A DNA stretch of 64,000 nucleotides from Bryobacterales bacterium (GTDB taxonomy: Bacteria; Acidobacteriota; Terriglobia; Bryobacterales; Bryobacteraceae). The stretch's first letter is position 1. Every line of letters starts with the position of its first letter. The position numbers and the translations under genes were made by a program. Under the pieces are notes generated by a model, which was given only the letters and a program-made list of their open reading frames with translations, ran no database searches and was not told where the DNA came from. Below are positions 34,417 through 43,402 of this stretch, in pieces. The DNA lies in NCBI GenBank assembly GCA_020846745.1, contig JADLDI010000009.1:1-64000 (forward strand), in the 5' to 3' direction.

Positions 34417-34782
34417 ATGCAAGATTTCCGTCAATTCCAGGTCGGACCCGACCCTTACGGCCGCACGTGGCGAGTCAACTTTGTTTGGCAGCAAAACGGC
34501 ATTTCCATCCGGCATGCCGACACCGTTGATGTGAAGTTCGTCGTGGATGACGGTGACCAGCAGGAAGAAAAGATCATCGCTCTTCCCCACCCCATACTCC
34601 TCGACATCACCAACCGTCTCGGTCGCCCCCTTAATGACGCATGGTGTTCTAAGATCGCCGCCACCCACCTGAACAAGATGATCCTCACTGCCGAGGACAT
34701 CGAAAAACCACTCGTCACCCTCTCGGCAGCCGACATCGAATTGGCTAACCAGCAACTCGATAAGGAGCGCACTGCCGCCTGA
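34417..34782 (+). CDS. Conserved-looking protein of unknown function
   Basis: 121 aa, soluble. A beta-rich first half (FQVGPDPYGRTWRVNFVWQQ, TVDVKFVVDDGDQ) is followed by helices (HPILLDITNRLGRPLND, TAEDIEKPLVTLSAADIELA). No signal peptide and no known motif. It lies 23 bp upstream of the DinB-like gene's longer form and may be co-transcribed. Family not recognised. Confidence 0.7.
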   Translation: MQDFRQFQVGPDPYGRTWRVNFVWQQNGISIRHADTVDVKFVVDDGDQQEEKIIALPHPILLDITNRLGRPLNDAWCSKIAATHLNKMILTAEDIEKPLVTLSAADIELANQQLDKERTAA

Positions 34783-34832
34783 TCGCCCCCTCGCCAAGCC
34801 ATTGCTTGCTTCAGCGCTCTACTGTGCTAACA

Positions 34833-35339
34833 ATGGAGCGTATGGTTCGTGTTGAAGCGGTTCTTGATAGCTGGAAGACGGTCCGCCAGGATACGGCCCA
34901 AGCGGTCCTCGACATGCCGGACCTCGACTTTCAGCCCACTCCCGATCTCATGAAGTTCCGGGATCTCGCCGTTCATACCCTTAACGCCGGTCACGCGCTC
35001 GCCGGCTTGTTACTCGACGGTGTTGACAACATGGCTACTCCTGGTTTTCGCGAACGGATGAGCGCTTACTTCCTCAGCGTAGCGCCCGATGCTGACCAGC
35101 AAACCATCGCGGCCGCCCTTACCAGCGCTATCGCCGACGACGACATCCGTCTTCGCTCCCAAAACGCCCAGTTCTGGTCTCAGATCATCACCCGTTTTGA
35201 CGGCCAGCAGGTGACCCGGCTTGAGATGCTCCAGTTCATCAAGGAGCACGAACTCACCCACCGTTCTCAGATGTTTATGTACCTGAGACTAAAGGGGATT
35301 GTGCCGCCCACTACCCGTCGGAAGCTGGCGAAAAAATAA
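34833..35339 (+). CDS. DinB-like metal-binding four-helix protein
   Basis: 168 aa from ATG 34833. The usual three-histidine set of DinB/YfiT proteins is visible as AVHTLNAGHALAG (about 45-57) and KEHELTHRSQMFMYLRLKGI (about 140-160). Such proteins are nickel or zinc enzymes, often thiol transferases (mycothiol, bacillithiol); the substrate is unknown here. A TTG at 34806 is an alternative start. Confidence 0.8.
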   Translation: MERMVRVEAVLDSWKTVRQDTAQAVLDMPDLDFQPTPDLMKFRDLAVHTLNAGHALAGLLLDGVDNMATPGFRERMSAYFLSVAPDADQQTIAAALTSAIADDDIRLRSQNAQFWSQIITRFDGQQVTRLEMLQFIKEHELTHRSQMFMYLRLKGIVPPTTRRKLAKK

Positions 35340-35443
35340 AGTTCCGTCAACAGTCTTGCAATTGGCTTCGAGTCTTGTATAAAGAAGGTTGCCCCCCATT
35401 GCGCGGCAGCCGGAAAAAACGAAATTAAGCGAGGCAACTCAAT

Positions 35444-35674
35444 ATGGTCAACTGTCCAATGTGCGATTCCGCCATCGACGTCGAAGAAGATGAACTCGAC
35501 GAAGGTGATGTGCTCAGCTGCGATGAGTGCGGTGCTAGTTTAAGCGTCGTCAGCCTTAATCCCCTGGAATTGGAAGCGGAAGACGAGGAAGACTTCGAAG
35601 ACGAAGAGGAAGATGATTTCGATGATGATGACGAGGAGGATGAAGAGGAAGAGGAAGACGAAGAGAATTGGTAG
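35444..35674 (+). CDS. LysW-like zinc-ribbon protein with hyperacidic tail
   Basis: 76 aa. Residues 4-33 are a zinc ribbon (CPMC...CDEC) followed by VVSLNPLELE, as in LysW, the amino-group carrier of lysine/arginine synthesis. LysW ends EDWGE, whose terminal Glu is the attachment point. Here the tail after residue 43 is almost only Asp/Glu and stops at EENW, without the final Gly-Glu. No lysX/lysZ/lysY neighbours exist, so carrier function is doubtful. The last 35 bases overlap the next gene. Confidence 0.75.
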   Translation: MVNCPMCDSAIDVEEDELDEGDVLSCDECGASLSVVSLNPLELEAEDEEDFEDEEEDDFDDDDEEDEEEEEDEENW

Positions 35675-36020
35675 ACGGTCGGTTCTGTTCCTCCTCGCCG
35701 GGTTAGCTTTGCCCACCCTTGCGATGAACAAAAACAAGAAGGAACGTGAACCGCAGGCCGTTGTTGCAGGAACTGTCTTTCGCAACACCGGCCACGCTCT
35801 CCGTGGTGCCGAGGTATCGGTCACTTCCTCTGAGCGTGGCAAGAAAGGTGAGTGGAAAGGCTTCTCCGACTCACGCGGTGAATTTGCCGTGCGTATCCCC
35901 GCCGGTGGCGCTAGCTATACTGTAATCATCAAGGCGGAAGGGTTTCGAACTCAACAGAAGTCGGTGACCGTCTCCGCCGATGAACGCATCGATTTGTCCT
36001 TCCTCATGGAGCCGAAATGA
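35640..36020 (+). CDS. Exported carboxypeptidase-regulatory-like beta-sandwich protein 1
   Basis: About 126 aa from ATG 35640 (ATGs at 35613-35628 also possible). A strongly basic N-region (MKRKRKTKRIGRR) and hydrophobic SVLFLLAGLALPTLA form a signal peptide. The domain has VVAGTVFRNTGHALRGAEVSV, SDSRGEFAVRIPAGG and YTVIIKAEGF, the CarboxypepD_reg pattern. The basic N-region is encoded by the same bases as the acidic tail of the upstream gene in another frame. ATGA-coupled to the next gene. Confidence 0.75.
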   Translation: MKRKRKTKRIGRRSVLFLLAGLALPTLAMNKNKKEREPQAVVAGTVFRNTGHALRGAEVSVTSSERGKKGEWKGFSDSRGEFAVRIPAGGASYTVIIKAEGFRTQQKSVTVSADERIDLSFLMEPK

Positions 36021-36463
36021 CCAAACGCCGATTCTTGGCTTGTGGTGCCTGCTTGGTTTGGGCCCTGTCTGCTGAAGCTCTCGAACAGCAGAATCCTAAC
36101 AAAGACGTTCAGGAACGAAAGGAACCCTTGTTCCGGCGCGAAGGCGGCAGCAAGAATAAGAAAGATCGTGAGGAAGAAGCCAATACTCGTGCCGTCGGGG
36201 GTGTCGTCCGCTCTCAATCGGAAGATCCTGTCGATGGTGCGGTCGTCCAACTGAAAGACACGAAAACCCTCCGTGTGCGCTCCTACATCACCAAGGCCGA
36301 CGGTCAGTATCGCTTCTATGGTCTTAGCCCGAACGTAGACTATGAAGTTCGCGCCGCCCACCGGGAAATGGCCAGCGACACCAAGACGCTCAGTGTCTTC
36401 GATTCGCGCAAACAGGCTGTGATCAACCTCAAGCTCGATAAAAGGCGCGAAGACAAAAACTAG
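36017..36463 (+). CDS. Exported carboxypeptidase-regulatory-like beta-sandwich protein 2
   Basis: 148 aa. The signal peptide is MTKRRFLACGACLVWALSAEA. A charged linker (about 22-55, KDVQERKEPLFRREGG) precedes a domain AVGGVVRSQSEDPVDGAVVQL, TKADGQYRFYGLSPNVDYEV, similar to the preceding protein, to which it is coupled. Lys/Arg-rich end. The role of the pair is unknown; such domains often act in adhesion or cell-surface complexes. A terminator follows. Confidence 0.78.
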   Translation: MTKRRFLACGACLVWALSAEALEQQNPNKDVQERKEPLFRREGGSKNKKDREEEANTRAVGGVVRSQSEDPVDGAVVQLKDTKTLRVRSYITKADGQYRFYGLSPNVDYEVRAAHREMASDTKTLSVFDSRKQAVINLKLDKRREDKN

Positions 36464-36481
36464 ACTGGTTCCGAGTAACAA

Positions 36482-36515
36482 AACCCGGCCGTCTGGACCT
36501 TGCAGCGGCCGGGTT
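36482..36515. terminator. Bidirectional intrinsic terminator
   Basis: A 10-bp stem AACCCGGCCG/CGGCCGGGTT with a 14-nt loop sits between convergent genes. On the minus strand it is followed by TTGTTAC (TTTTGTT including the stem end), serving the permease gene. On the plus strand a weaker CGTTATTG follows, serving the exported-protein pair. Confidence 0.75.
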
Positions 36516-36535
36516 CGTTATTGCAGTGCGCTCCC

Positions 36536-37960
36536 TTACGACGCTTTGCCCAGATAGCTGTGGCTGCGGCTGTACACGAAGTAGATCACCAGCCCGACGC
36601 CCATCCAGATAAAGAACGCGTACCACGTAATGTGATCCAGTCCGTACATCAGTGCGAAATTCGCAATCACGCCTAGAATCGGCACCAGGGGTACCAACGG
36701 AGTCTTGAACGGACGCTGCAGGTTCGGCTCTTTTTTGCGCATAATTATGATCCCGATACAAACCAGCACAAACGCGAACAGCGTTCCGATGCTCGTCAAA
36801 CTCCCCAACCGTGAAATCGGCGTGAACGCAGCCAATCCCGACACGAAGAACATCAGCAAAAGGTTAGAGCGGTACGGCGTGAAGTAACGCGGATGCAGAT
36901 CGGAGAACAGTTTTGGCAGCAATCCGTCGCGCGACATCGAGTAAAACACACGCGACTGCCCAAGTAACATCACCAGCATTACCGACGTTAAACCGGCCAG
37001 CGATCCAAGCTTCATCAATTTCCCGATCCACTTAATTTCCTGCATCCGGTCCACGGCCACCACCAGCGGAGCCGCTACGTTCAGGTCTTTGTAGTTCACC
37101 ACGCCCGTCAGCACAAGGGCGTAAAGGATGTAAAGAACCGTGCAGATCGCCAGCGACCCGACGATCCCGATCGGCATATCCCGTTTCGGATTCTTCGCTT
37201 CCTGCGCTGCCGTTGACACAGCGTCAAACCCGACGTAAGCGAAGAAGATCTGCCCGGCAGCCGCCAGCACGCCAGTCCACCCGAACTTACCGAATTCGCC
37301 AGTCGTGTTCTCCGGAACAAACGGCGTGTAGTTGCTCTGATTGATGTAGCTGTAGCCGAGCACGATGAACAGCACAACCACCGTTACCTTCACAAACACG
37401 ATGATCGAATTGAACTTTGCCGATTCCTGAATGCCCACAATCAGAATCGCCGAGATCAGACATAGAATCACCACCGCTACCAGGTTCAGCGAACCCGGAG
37501 TCGGATCGAACGGAGACGCAACAAGCGATCGCGGCAGCTCAATTCCAACGTCGCGCAAGATATTGTCCAGCGTTGCCGCCCAACCCACTGAAACGGTCGC
37601 CGCGCCCACCGCATATTCAAGTACCAGCGCCCAGCCGATAATCCACGCCAGTATTTCGCCCAGCGTTGCATATGCGTACGTGTACGCGCTGCCCGCAATC
37701 GGGATCATCGTTGAAAATTCTGAGTAGCACAGGCCCGCAAAAGCGCAGCCGATCGCCGCCAGTATGAATGAGTAAACAACTGCGGGGCCGGCATGTTGCG
37801 ACGCCGCAATGCCAGTCAGGGTGAAGATTCCCGCGCCGATTATGGCGCCGATCCCTAACAACACCAATTGCAGTCCGGTAAGAGTGCGTTTTAGACCATG
37901 GCCCTTGTCTTCCGACTCGGCCATGATTCGTTCAACGGATTTTGTGGCAAACAGGCTCAT
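36536..37960 (-). CDS. APC-family amino acid permease (CAT-like)
   Basis: 474 aa, about 12-13 membrane helices. It opens with LTGLQLVLLGIGAIIGAGIFTLTG, the substrate-site GAIIGAGIF motif of cationic amino acid transporters, then AGLCYSEFSTMIPIAGSAYTY and YVGFDAVSTAAQEAKNPKRDMP. Likely a proton-coupled or facilitated amino acid importer; specificity not evident. Its start overlaps the stop of a second permease gene by 4 bp. Confidence 0.9.
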   Translation of the reverse strand: MSLFATKSVERIMAESEDKGHGLKRTLTGLQLVLLGIGAIIGAGIFTLTGIAASQHAGPAVVYSFILAAIGCAFAGLCYSEFSTMIPIAGSAYTYAYATLGEILAWIIGWALVLEYAVGAATVSVGWAATLDNILRDVGIELPRSLVASPFDPTPGSLNLVAVVILCLISAILIVGIQESAKFNSIIVFVKVTVVVLFIVLGYSYINQSNYTPFVPENTTGEFGKFGWTGVLAAAGQIFFAYVGFDAVSTAAQEAKNPKRDMPIGIVGSLAICTVLYILYALVLTGVVNYKDLNVAAPLVVAVDRMQEIKWIGKLMKLGSLAGLTSVMLVMLLGQSRVFYSMSRDGLLPKLFSDLHPRYFTPYRSNLLLMFFVSGLAAFTPISRLGSLTSIGTLFAFVLVCIGIIIMRKKEPNLQRPFKTPLVPLVPILGVIANFALMYGLDHITWYAFFIWMGVGLVIYFVYSRSHSYLGKAS

Positions 37961-39345
37961 TTGGCTCCTCGCCAGAGGAAATATACCGGCAGGCCCGTCA
38001 ATACGATGATTAGGCCCGGCCAGGTGTAGTTTGGCTTATACAACAACAGCAAAATCTCAATCAGTCCGGCCAAGCCGACGTAGACGGCCGGTAGTATCGG
38101 GTATCCCAGGGCCCGATACGGACGATTCATCTCCGGTCGTTTCGCGCGCAGCACGAACACACCCGCAATCGTCAGCACGTAGAACAGTAAGACTGCGAAT
38201 ATAACATAGTCCAGCAAATCGCTGTAGCTTCCCGTCAGCGTCAGCACGCATGCCCAGATACACTGCGCCGCCAGCGCCACTACCGGTGTATGCCGCTTTG
38301 GGTCGACCTTCGCCGCGGGTCTGAAAAACAAACCATCCAACGCCATCGCGTAATAAACACGAGCCCCTGCTAACACCATCCCGTTCGCGCATCCGAATGT
38401 CGACACCATAATCGCCAGTGCCATCACCTGTACCGCCACCGGCCCCAGGATTCCTTGCGCCACCGCCGTCGCCACTCGATCTTCCGGCGCCGTCTGCACA
38501 CCACTGAGCGGCAGCACAAGCAAATAAACAATATTGCAGAGCAGGTACAACACCGAAACCACCCCTACCCCCATCACGAGCGATAGAGGCAAGTTCCGGG
38601 ATGGGTTCTTGATCTCCCCAGCCGTGAACGTCACGTTGTTCCACGCATCCGACGAGAACAGCGCACCCACCATTGCTACACCAACCAGCCGGACTGAACT
38701 CCAATCCATAGCGGCGTTTCCCCAGAAGTTGGTAAAATTCTGTTGAATCGCTCCCGAATTCCGTCCAAACAAAAATCCTGCACCAATCAATCCGATGACC
38801 GCGCTCGTCTTAGCAATCGTGAACACGTTCTGTACGATCGCCCCTGCTCGAACGCCCCGCGTGTTGATCCATGTCAGCAGTACCAGAATCGCAATCCCGG
38901 TCAACTGCTGAGTACTCACCACAATCGGACCGATCTTAAACACGACATTGCTCGCCGTAATCGCCGGAAAGAACACTCCGGCAAATTTCGCAAAGGCCAC
39001 CGCCACGGCCGCGATCGTACCCGTTTGAATCACCAGAAAAAGCGTCCACCCGTACAGAAACCCGAACAGCGGCCCGAATGCCTCGCGCAAATAGACGTAC
39101 TGTCCGCCGGCCTGCGGCATCGCCGCCGCTAACTCACCATAACTGAGCGCCGCGATCATCGTTAGGACCGCGGTCACCAACCACGTCATCATCAGCAGCC
39201 CCGGCGATTGCACCTGCCGCGCTATATCCGCCGCGACAATAAACACGCCCGACCCGATCATCGACCCCATCACCAGCGTCGTCGCGTCTAGCAAACCCAG
39301 CGACTTCACCAACCCGGGACTTACGGCTTCACCAGTTCGACCCAT
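37957..39345 (-). CDS. APC-family amino acid permease (LAT-like)
   Basis: 462 aa, about 12 helices. Motifs are LGLLDATTLVMGSMIGSGVFI, SYGELAAAMPQAGGQYVYLREAFGP (about 68-92) and SSDAWNNVTFTAGEIKNPSRN. These fit the LAT/YkfD-like branch of the amino acid-polyamine family, unlike the CAT-like neighbour. The first 25 bp lie inside the end of thiE. It forms a leftward transport operon with the other permease and the M81 peptidase. Confidence 0.9.
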   Translation of the reverse strand: MGRTGEAVSPGLVKSLGLLDATTLVMGSMIGSGVFIVAADIARQVQSPGLLMMTWLVTAVLTMIAALSYGELAAAMPQAGGQYVYLREAFGPLFGFLYGWTLFLVIQTGTIAAVAVAFAKFAGVFFPAITASNVVFKIGPIVVSTQQLTGIAILVLLTWINTRGVRAGAIVQNVFTIAKTSAVIGLIGAGFLFGRNSGAIQQNFTNFWGNAAMDWSSVRLVGVAMVGALFSSDAWNNVTFTAGEIKNPSRNLPLSLVMGVGVVSVLYLLCNIVYLLVLPLSGVQTAPEDRVATAVAQGILGPVAVQVMALAIMVSTFGCANGMVLAGARVYYAMALDGLFFRPAAKVDPKRHTPVVALAAQCIWACVLTLTGSYSDLLDYVIFAVLLFYVLTIAGVFVLRAKRPEMNRPYRALGYPILPAVYVGLAGLIEILLLLYKPNYTWPGLIIVLTGLPVYFLWRGAK

Positions 39346-39956
39346 TCCGCGGTACGCCTCCGTATTTCGTCTCTAGTCGGATTTTCGGGTATCAGGTCGC
39401 GGATCAGGGCGATTGAATCCGCGCCGGCGTCCAGCACCTCGTGCGCGTGCAGCCGGTCAATCCCCCCAATCGCCACCACCGGACGATCCGTGAGTGCCCG
39501 CCATTGCTTCAGTTGCGCAAGCCCGACCGTCGGATCAGGATTCGCCTTGCTGCTCGTGCCAAAAATCGGCCCCACCGCAACGTAATCCACCGGCGCACTC
39601 GCCGCCGCCCGTAGTTGTGCTTCATTGTGCGTGGATAAACCGATCAAAGCCGGCTGTCCCGCGATCTCCCGCGCCACCGCGGCCGGCAAATCGTCCTGTC
39701 CAACATGCACGCCCGCATGTAGCATGTGCGCTATGTCTGCTCTATCATTCACCACGAAGTGCGCGCCCGCCCGCCAGCACTCCTCCGCCATCTTCTCCGC
39801 ATCCGCAAACATCTGCCGCGTAATATGCCCTTTCGCCCGCCATTGCAGGATGCTCACCCCTGCCTCCAGCATCGCCAGTGCCGCCGTCAACACTGGAAAC
39901 CCCAACCGGTCAAACAGCCCCTGGTCCACGATCGGATAAAGTCTCGGCAACATCAT
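39321..39956 (-). CDS. thiE: Thiamine phosphate synthase-like
   Basis: Joins HMP pyrophosphate and thiazole phosphate. 211 aa TIM barrel with LYPIVDQ, VSILQWRAKGHITRQMF, FVVNDRADIAHMLHAGVHVGQDDLP, GLSTHNEAQLRAA, VAVGPIFGTSSKANPDPTVGL, VVAIGGIDRLHAHEVLDAGA. It has the Lys/Arg diphosphate-binding residues expected. TenI-type relatives look similar. It sits between a peptidase and permeases rather than thiamine genes, and no TPP riboswitch was recognised upstream. Confidence 0.88.
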   Translation of the reverse strand: MMLPRLYPIVDQGLFDRLGFPVLTAALAMLEAGVSILQWRAKGHITRQMFADAEKMAEECWRAGAHFVVNDRADIAHMLHAGVHVGQDDLPAAVAREIAGQPALIGLSTHNEAQLRAAASAPVDYVAVGPIFGTSSKANPDPTVGLAQLKQWRALTDRPVVAIGGIDRLHAHEVLDAGADSIALIRDLIPENPTRDEIRRRTAEWVELVKP

Positions 39957-39959
39957 TCG

Positions 39960-41420
39960 TTAGTAACTCGCCTCCGGCTCCATCGGAAACAGCGGCTTTC
40001 GCCGGTGCCGGTAAGGTAAATGAATGGGGTTGTCCGTAGTTGCTCCCGGCGTGTCCACCAGGATAAACTCCGCTGCCACCGGCTCATATGCCGCCCGTGG
40101 CGCAATTACACCTTTCACCACAAGAGCCCTCTTTCTCTCCGGATGGATGCCAAGGCTCATCAACTGCTCCAGGCTGAACGGCGCCATTCTCCGGCTAGTC
40201 AAAACAACCGTATGCTGCTCAGCCGTTTCAATCACCGCCGTAATCCCCTGGTCGTTCTTCGACCATCCTCCATGCCGCACCTGCGTTTCTTCGAACATCC
40301 CGTCATGCAATGTCCTCACGCGCCCCGTAACCGTCACCGGCGGATCCCCCACCGTAACCGTGACCGCATTGCGAACACCCGCCCAAACGCACACATCCAC
40401 CCCAGCCGGATCGCACAACACGATCAATCCGTTCCGCACGTCCTGCCGAAGCAACTCCTGATATAACACCGTCGAGTTAGCGGCCGATCCTCCGCCGACG
40501 TTATCTCCAACGTCCAGCAAAACCACCGGCGTCCGCTCGGCTCTCCTGGCCTGTGCAACAGAACTCTCTACGGAAGGCAAGTTACCTGCAAACCGATCTC
40601 GTAACTCCCAAGAGAACGCAGCAAGTGTGCGCGCAGCCTTTCTTGCTAACTCGTCATCGCCGTCAGCCACCGCCACAAAGTGGGCGCCCATCTCATTTAC
40701 ATCCGAATGTGGAAAACCCATGGCGATCGATGCAGATACAATGCCAGGCCAACTCGTTACCTCGCGCAATTTCTCGAAGATGATTGACGCGGGTTCCGCT
40801 GCCGTGTGTTGCCGCGAATTCTGCATCAACATCGGTGGCGATTCCAACGCCTGTACGGGCCGAACTTCGCCCCGTAAAATCCTCCCCATCAACCGCGCCG
40901 CGTCCAATCCGCGCTCCCGTTGATCCAGGTGCGGATTCGTTTGATAACCGATTAGCGCAGTCGACCGCTCCGCCATCTCTCGCGAAATATTCGCGTGCAA
41001 ATCAAACGTCACCACAACGGGCAGCTCAGGCCCAACCACCTCCCGGATCCGCCGAAGCATCTCCCCGTCCGCATCCGGATAAGACACCGCCACAGTCGCC
41101 CCGTGCAAAGCTAGCAACAACCCGCCGAGCGGCATCGCTCTTTGTAACTCGTCCGCCAACTCCATCGCGATCCGCTCATAAGTCGCAGCCTCAATGGGAC
41201 CGCTCGGAACCGCGAATGTCGCGTAAATGGGTACTATTTCAAACCCTTCTTCTTCTGCTCCGGCTAACATGCCTCCTAACTCGTGCAAAGCTGTCCGCCA
41301 CCGTGAAACCAACTCATCTCCACGCGTCAGACTAGTCTGAGAGAATGCTTCATAACTCGTCTGCTGTCGCAAGAAGGAATTTGACTCGTGCAGAAATCCC
41401 GCAATTCCGACTCTTGCCAT
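39960..41420 (-). CDS. M81-family (MlrC-like) metallopeptidase
   Basis: 486 aa. N-terminal M81 domain: GIAGFLHESNSFL, LLLALHGATVAVSYPDADGE, VVTFDLHANISREMA, and GYQTNPHLDQRERGLDAA. C-terminal MlrC domain: VVLLDVGDNVGGGSAANSTVL. Named for the microcystin-degrading enzyme, but most members have unknown substrates, perhaps small cyclic peptides or imides. Three bases separate it from thiE, so a shared transcript with the permeases is likely, which suggests uptake and hydrolysis of peptides or amino acid derivatives. Confidence 0.88.
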   Translation of the reverse strand: MARVGIAGFLHESNSFLRQQTSYEAFSQTSLTRGDELVSRWRTALHELGGMLAGAEEEGFEIVPIYATFAVPSGPIEAATYERIAMELADELQRAMPLGGLLLALHGATVAVSYPDADGEMLRRIREVVGPELPVVVTFDLHANISREMAERSTALIGYQTNPHLDQRERGLDAARLMGRILRGEVRPVQALESPPMLMQNSRQHTAAEPASIIFEKLREVTSWPGIVSASIAMGFPHSDVNEMGAHFVAVADGDDELARKAARTLAAFSWELRDRFAGNLPSVESSVAQARRAERTPVVLLDVGDNVGGGSAANSTVLYQELLRQDVRNGLIVLCDPAGVDVCVWAGVRNAVTVTVGDPPVTVTGRVRTLHDGMFEETQVRHGGWSKNDQGITAVIETAEQHTVVLTSRRMAPFSLEQLMSLGIHPERKRALVVKGVIAPRAAYEPVAAEFILVDTPGATTDNPIHLPYRHRRKPLFPMEPEASY

Positions 41421-41423
41421 CTG

Positions 41424-41708
41424 CTATTTCCCCTTCCTGGGCCCGTACCACGGCATGAGCGCGCCGAATTCTTGGGCTCCCACGTCCGGAGCCCTCCCAC
41501 TTGGGCCATTCTTCTTCCCACCGAATACCGCCATTCGCGCGTGCCGGAACGTCAGCCCTTCAAAGTACAGTCTTGACGTCTGCTCCACGCGCAGCAGATC
41601 AACATTCTCGAGCGTCGGCGGATCCGCAATGAGCCGCCCCGGCTGCACCGCATCGCCCGCCAGAAGAGGCATTCCCACCAGCGCGGTCAACAACGTCGAT
41701 TTCGGCAC
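41424..41708 (-). pseudogene. Internally deleted secreted protein (beta-helix type?)
   Basis: 94 aa. The start ([15 protein letters not shown]) looks like a signal peptide, followed by [15 protein letters not shown], then a leap to VEQTSRLYFEGLTFRHARMAVFGG and to an end SGRAPDVGAQEFGALMPWYG. The three pieces resemble the beginning, middle and end of much larger parallel beta-helix proteins common in this group, recalled from memory. The frame is open, so it could be a short gene, but an in-frame internal deletion explains it better. It ends 3 bp before the M81 gene. Confidence 0.45.
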
Positions 41709-41728
41709 GATTCTACAATGGTAGACCG

Positions 41729-43231
41729 ATGCCTACTGCGAACTCCGATATCGGTCTCATCGGCTTGGCCGTCATGGGCCAGAACCTCGCCCTCAATATC
41801 GCCGACCATGGTTTCCGGATCTCCGTCTACAACCGGACTACTCAAACCATGGACAAGTTCGTAGCCGACAACCCCAACACTCCTGGCGGATTGGTCGGCT
41901 GCAAGACCCTCCCCGATTTCATTGCCTCCCTCAAGAAGCCCCGCAAGATTATTATCCTCGTCAAAGCCGGCGGCCCTACTGACGCGGTCATCGCTAGCCT
42001 TATCCCCCTCCTCGAACCCGGCGACATCATCATCGACGGTGGTAATGCCATGTGGCTCGACACCATCCGTCGCGAAAAGGACCTTGCCGCAAAAGGCCTC
42101 CGCTTCATCGGCTCTGGCGTGTCCGGCGGCGAAGAAGGCGCCCGCTTCGGCCCCTCCCTCATGCCCGGCGGCGACCTTGACGCCTACAACGAAATCGAGG
42201 CCATTTGGAACGCCGTCGCCGCCAAAGTCGACGCTCAAACCGGCAAACCTCTTTCTGGAGCCGCGCCCGGTAAACCCGTTGAAGGCGGCGTCCCCTGCGC
42301 AACCTATATCGGACCGAACGGCGCTGGCCACTACGTCAAAATGGTCCACAACGGCATCGAATACGGCGATATGCAGATGATCTGCGAAGCCTATGCCCTG
42401 CTCCGCAACGTCCTCGGCTTCCCCCCCGAACAGTGCGGCGACACCTTCGCCGAATGGAATCGCGGCGAACTCGACTCCTTCCTGATCGAAATCACCGCCG
42501 ACATCCTCCGCCAGAAAGACCCAATCACTGGCGGACCTTTCGTTGAAATCGTCCTCGATACCGCCGGCCAGAAAGGAACCGGCAAGTGGACCTCCGTCAA
42601 CGCCCTCGATATGGGTGTCCCGGCCCCGACAGTCGCTGAAGCCGTATTCGCCCGCTACGTTAGCGCGATCAAAGAGGAACGTGTCGCCGCCTCCGCCGTC
42701 CTCCAGGGGCCGGCCGCCAGCTTCGAAGGCGACCCCGCCGAATTTGTCACCGCCATCCGCGACGCCCTCTACTGCTCCAAGATCTGCTCCTACGCCCAAG
42801 GCTTCCAGCTCATGCGCACAGCCCAGGTCGAGTACAAGTGGAAACTCCACTTCGGCGAGATCGCTAAAATCTGGCGTGGTGGCTGCATCATCCGCGCTCG
42901 CTTCCTTCAGAAAATTACGGAAGCCTACCAGCGCAACGAAGAACTCGCCAACCTCCTCCTCGACCCCTTCTTCAAGAGCGAAATCGACCGCTCTCAATCG
43001 AACTGGCGTAAAGTCGTCGCCACCGCCGCCCTTCACGGCGTCGCCGCTCCCACCTTCTATTCCGCCCTTGCCTATTACGACTCTTACCGGGCTAGCCGTC
43101 TGCCTGCCAACCTGCTCCAGGCCCAGCGCGACTTCTTCGGCGCACACACCTATGAACGCACAGATCAGCCCCGCGGCAAGTTCTATCACCTCGATTGGCC
43201 TGAACCCGGCCGCCCCCAGATCGCCTCTTAG
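41729..43231 (+). CDS. gnd: 6-phosphogluconate dehydrogenase, decarboxylating
   Basis: Converts 6-phosphogluconate to ribulose-5-phosphate in the pentose phosphate route. 500 aa, the dimeric long form. NADP fold: [21 protein letters not shown] at the start, with [12 protein letters not shown]. Substrate site: [21 protein letters not shown] and [20 protein letters not shown] (catalytic Lys and Asn). KGTGKWTS and the C-terminal tail [10 protein letters not shown] complete it. It stands alone, divergent from the deleted gene by 20 bp, and is followed by a hairpin terminator. Confidence 0.96.
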   Translation: MPTANSDIGLIGLAVMGQNLALNIADHGFRISVYNRTTQTMDKFVADNPNTPGGLVGCKTLPDFIASLKKPRKIIILVKAGGPTDAVIASLIPLLEPGDIIIDGGNAMWLDTIRREKDLAAKGLRFIGSGVSGGEEGARFGPSLMPGGDLDAYNEIEAIWNAVAAKVDAQTGKPLSGAAPGKPVEGGVPCATYIGPNGAGHYVKMVHNGIEYGDMQMICEAYALLRNVLGFPPEQCGDTFAEWNRGELDSFLIEITADILRQKDPITGGPFVEIVLDTAGQKGTGKWTSVNALDMGVPAPTVAEAVFARYVSAIKEERVAASAVLQGPAASFEGDPAEFVTAIRDALYCSKICSYAQGFQLMRTAQVEYKWKLHFGEIAKIWRGGCIIRARFLQKITEAYQRNEELANLLLDPFFKSEIDRSQSNWRKVVATAALHGVAAPTFYSALAYYDSYRASRLPANLLQAQRDFFGAHTYERTDQPRGKFYHLDWPEPGRPQIAS

Positions 43232-43280
43232 TGCCCCAGACTGTGGCCTGATTGGCCATACCCTGAGTTAGAAATACTCG

Positions 43281-43312
43281 CCCGGCCCTCCCGTCGAACG
43301 GGCCGGGATTCT
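43281..43312 (+). terminator. Terminator after gnd
   Basis: An 8-bp all-GC stem CCCGGCCC/GGGCCGGG (43281-43288 with 43300-43307) with an 11-nt loop is followed by ATTCTTACTT, a modest T-rich run. It lies 50 bp after the gnd stop. Confidence 0.6.
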
Positions 43313-43402
43313 TACTTCGCGCGCAAAATCTGTCCAATAGTGCTAAAACATTTTTGGAATGCCGCGTGCTCGTGTATTATCGGATTCCAGGAGGAAATGA
43401 TC

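Noticed and set aside
39957-41420. TPP riboswitch expected near thiE
   Set aside because: thiE follows the M81 gene by 3 bp with no leader; no THI-box-like sequence was seen.
41687-43189. 500-aa open frame opposite gnd
   Set aside because: Shadow of gnd; length reflects high GC at third codon positions. Composition is low-complexity (Gly/Asp/Val) with no motif.
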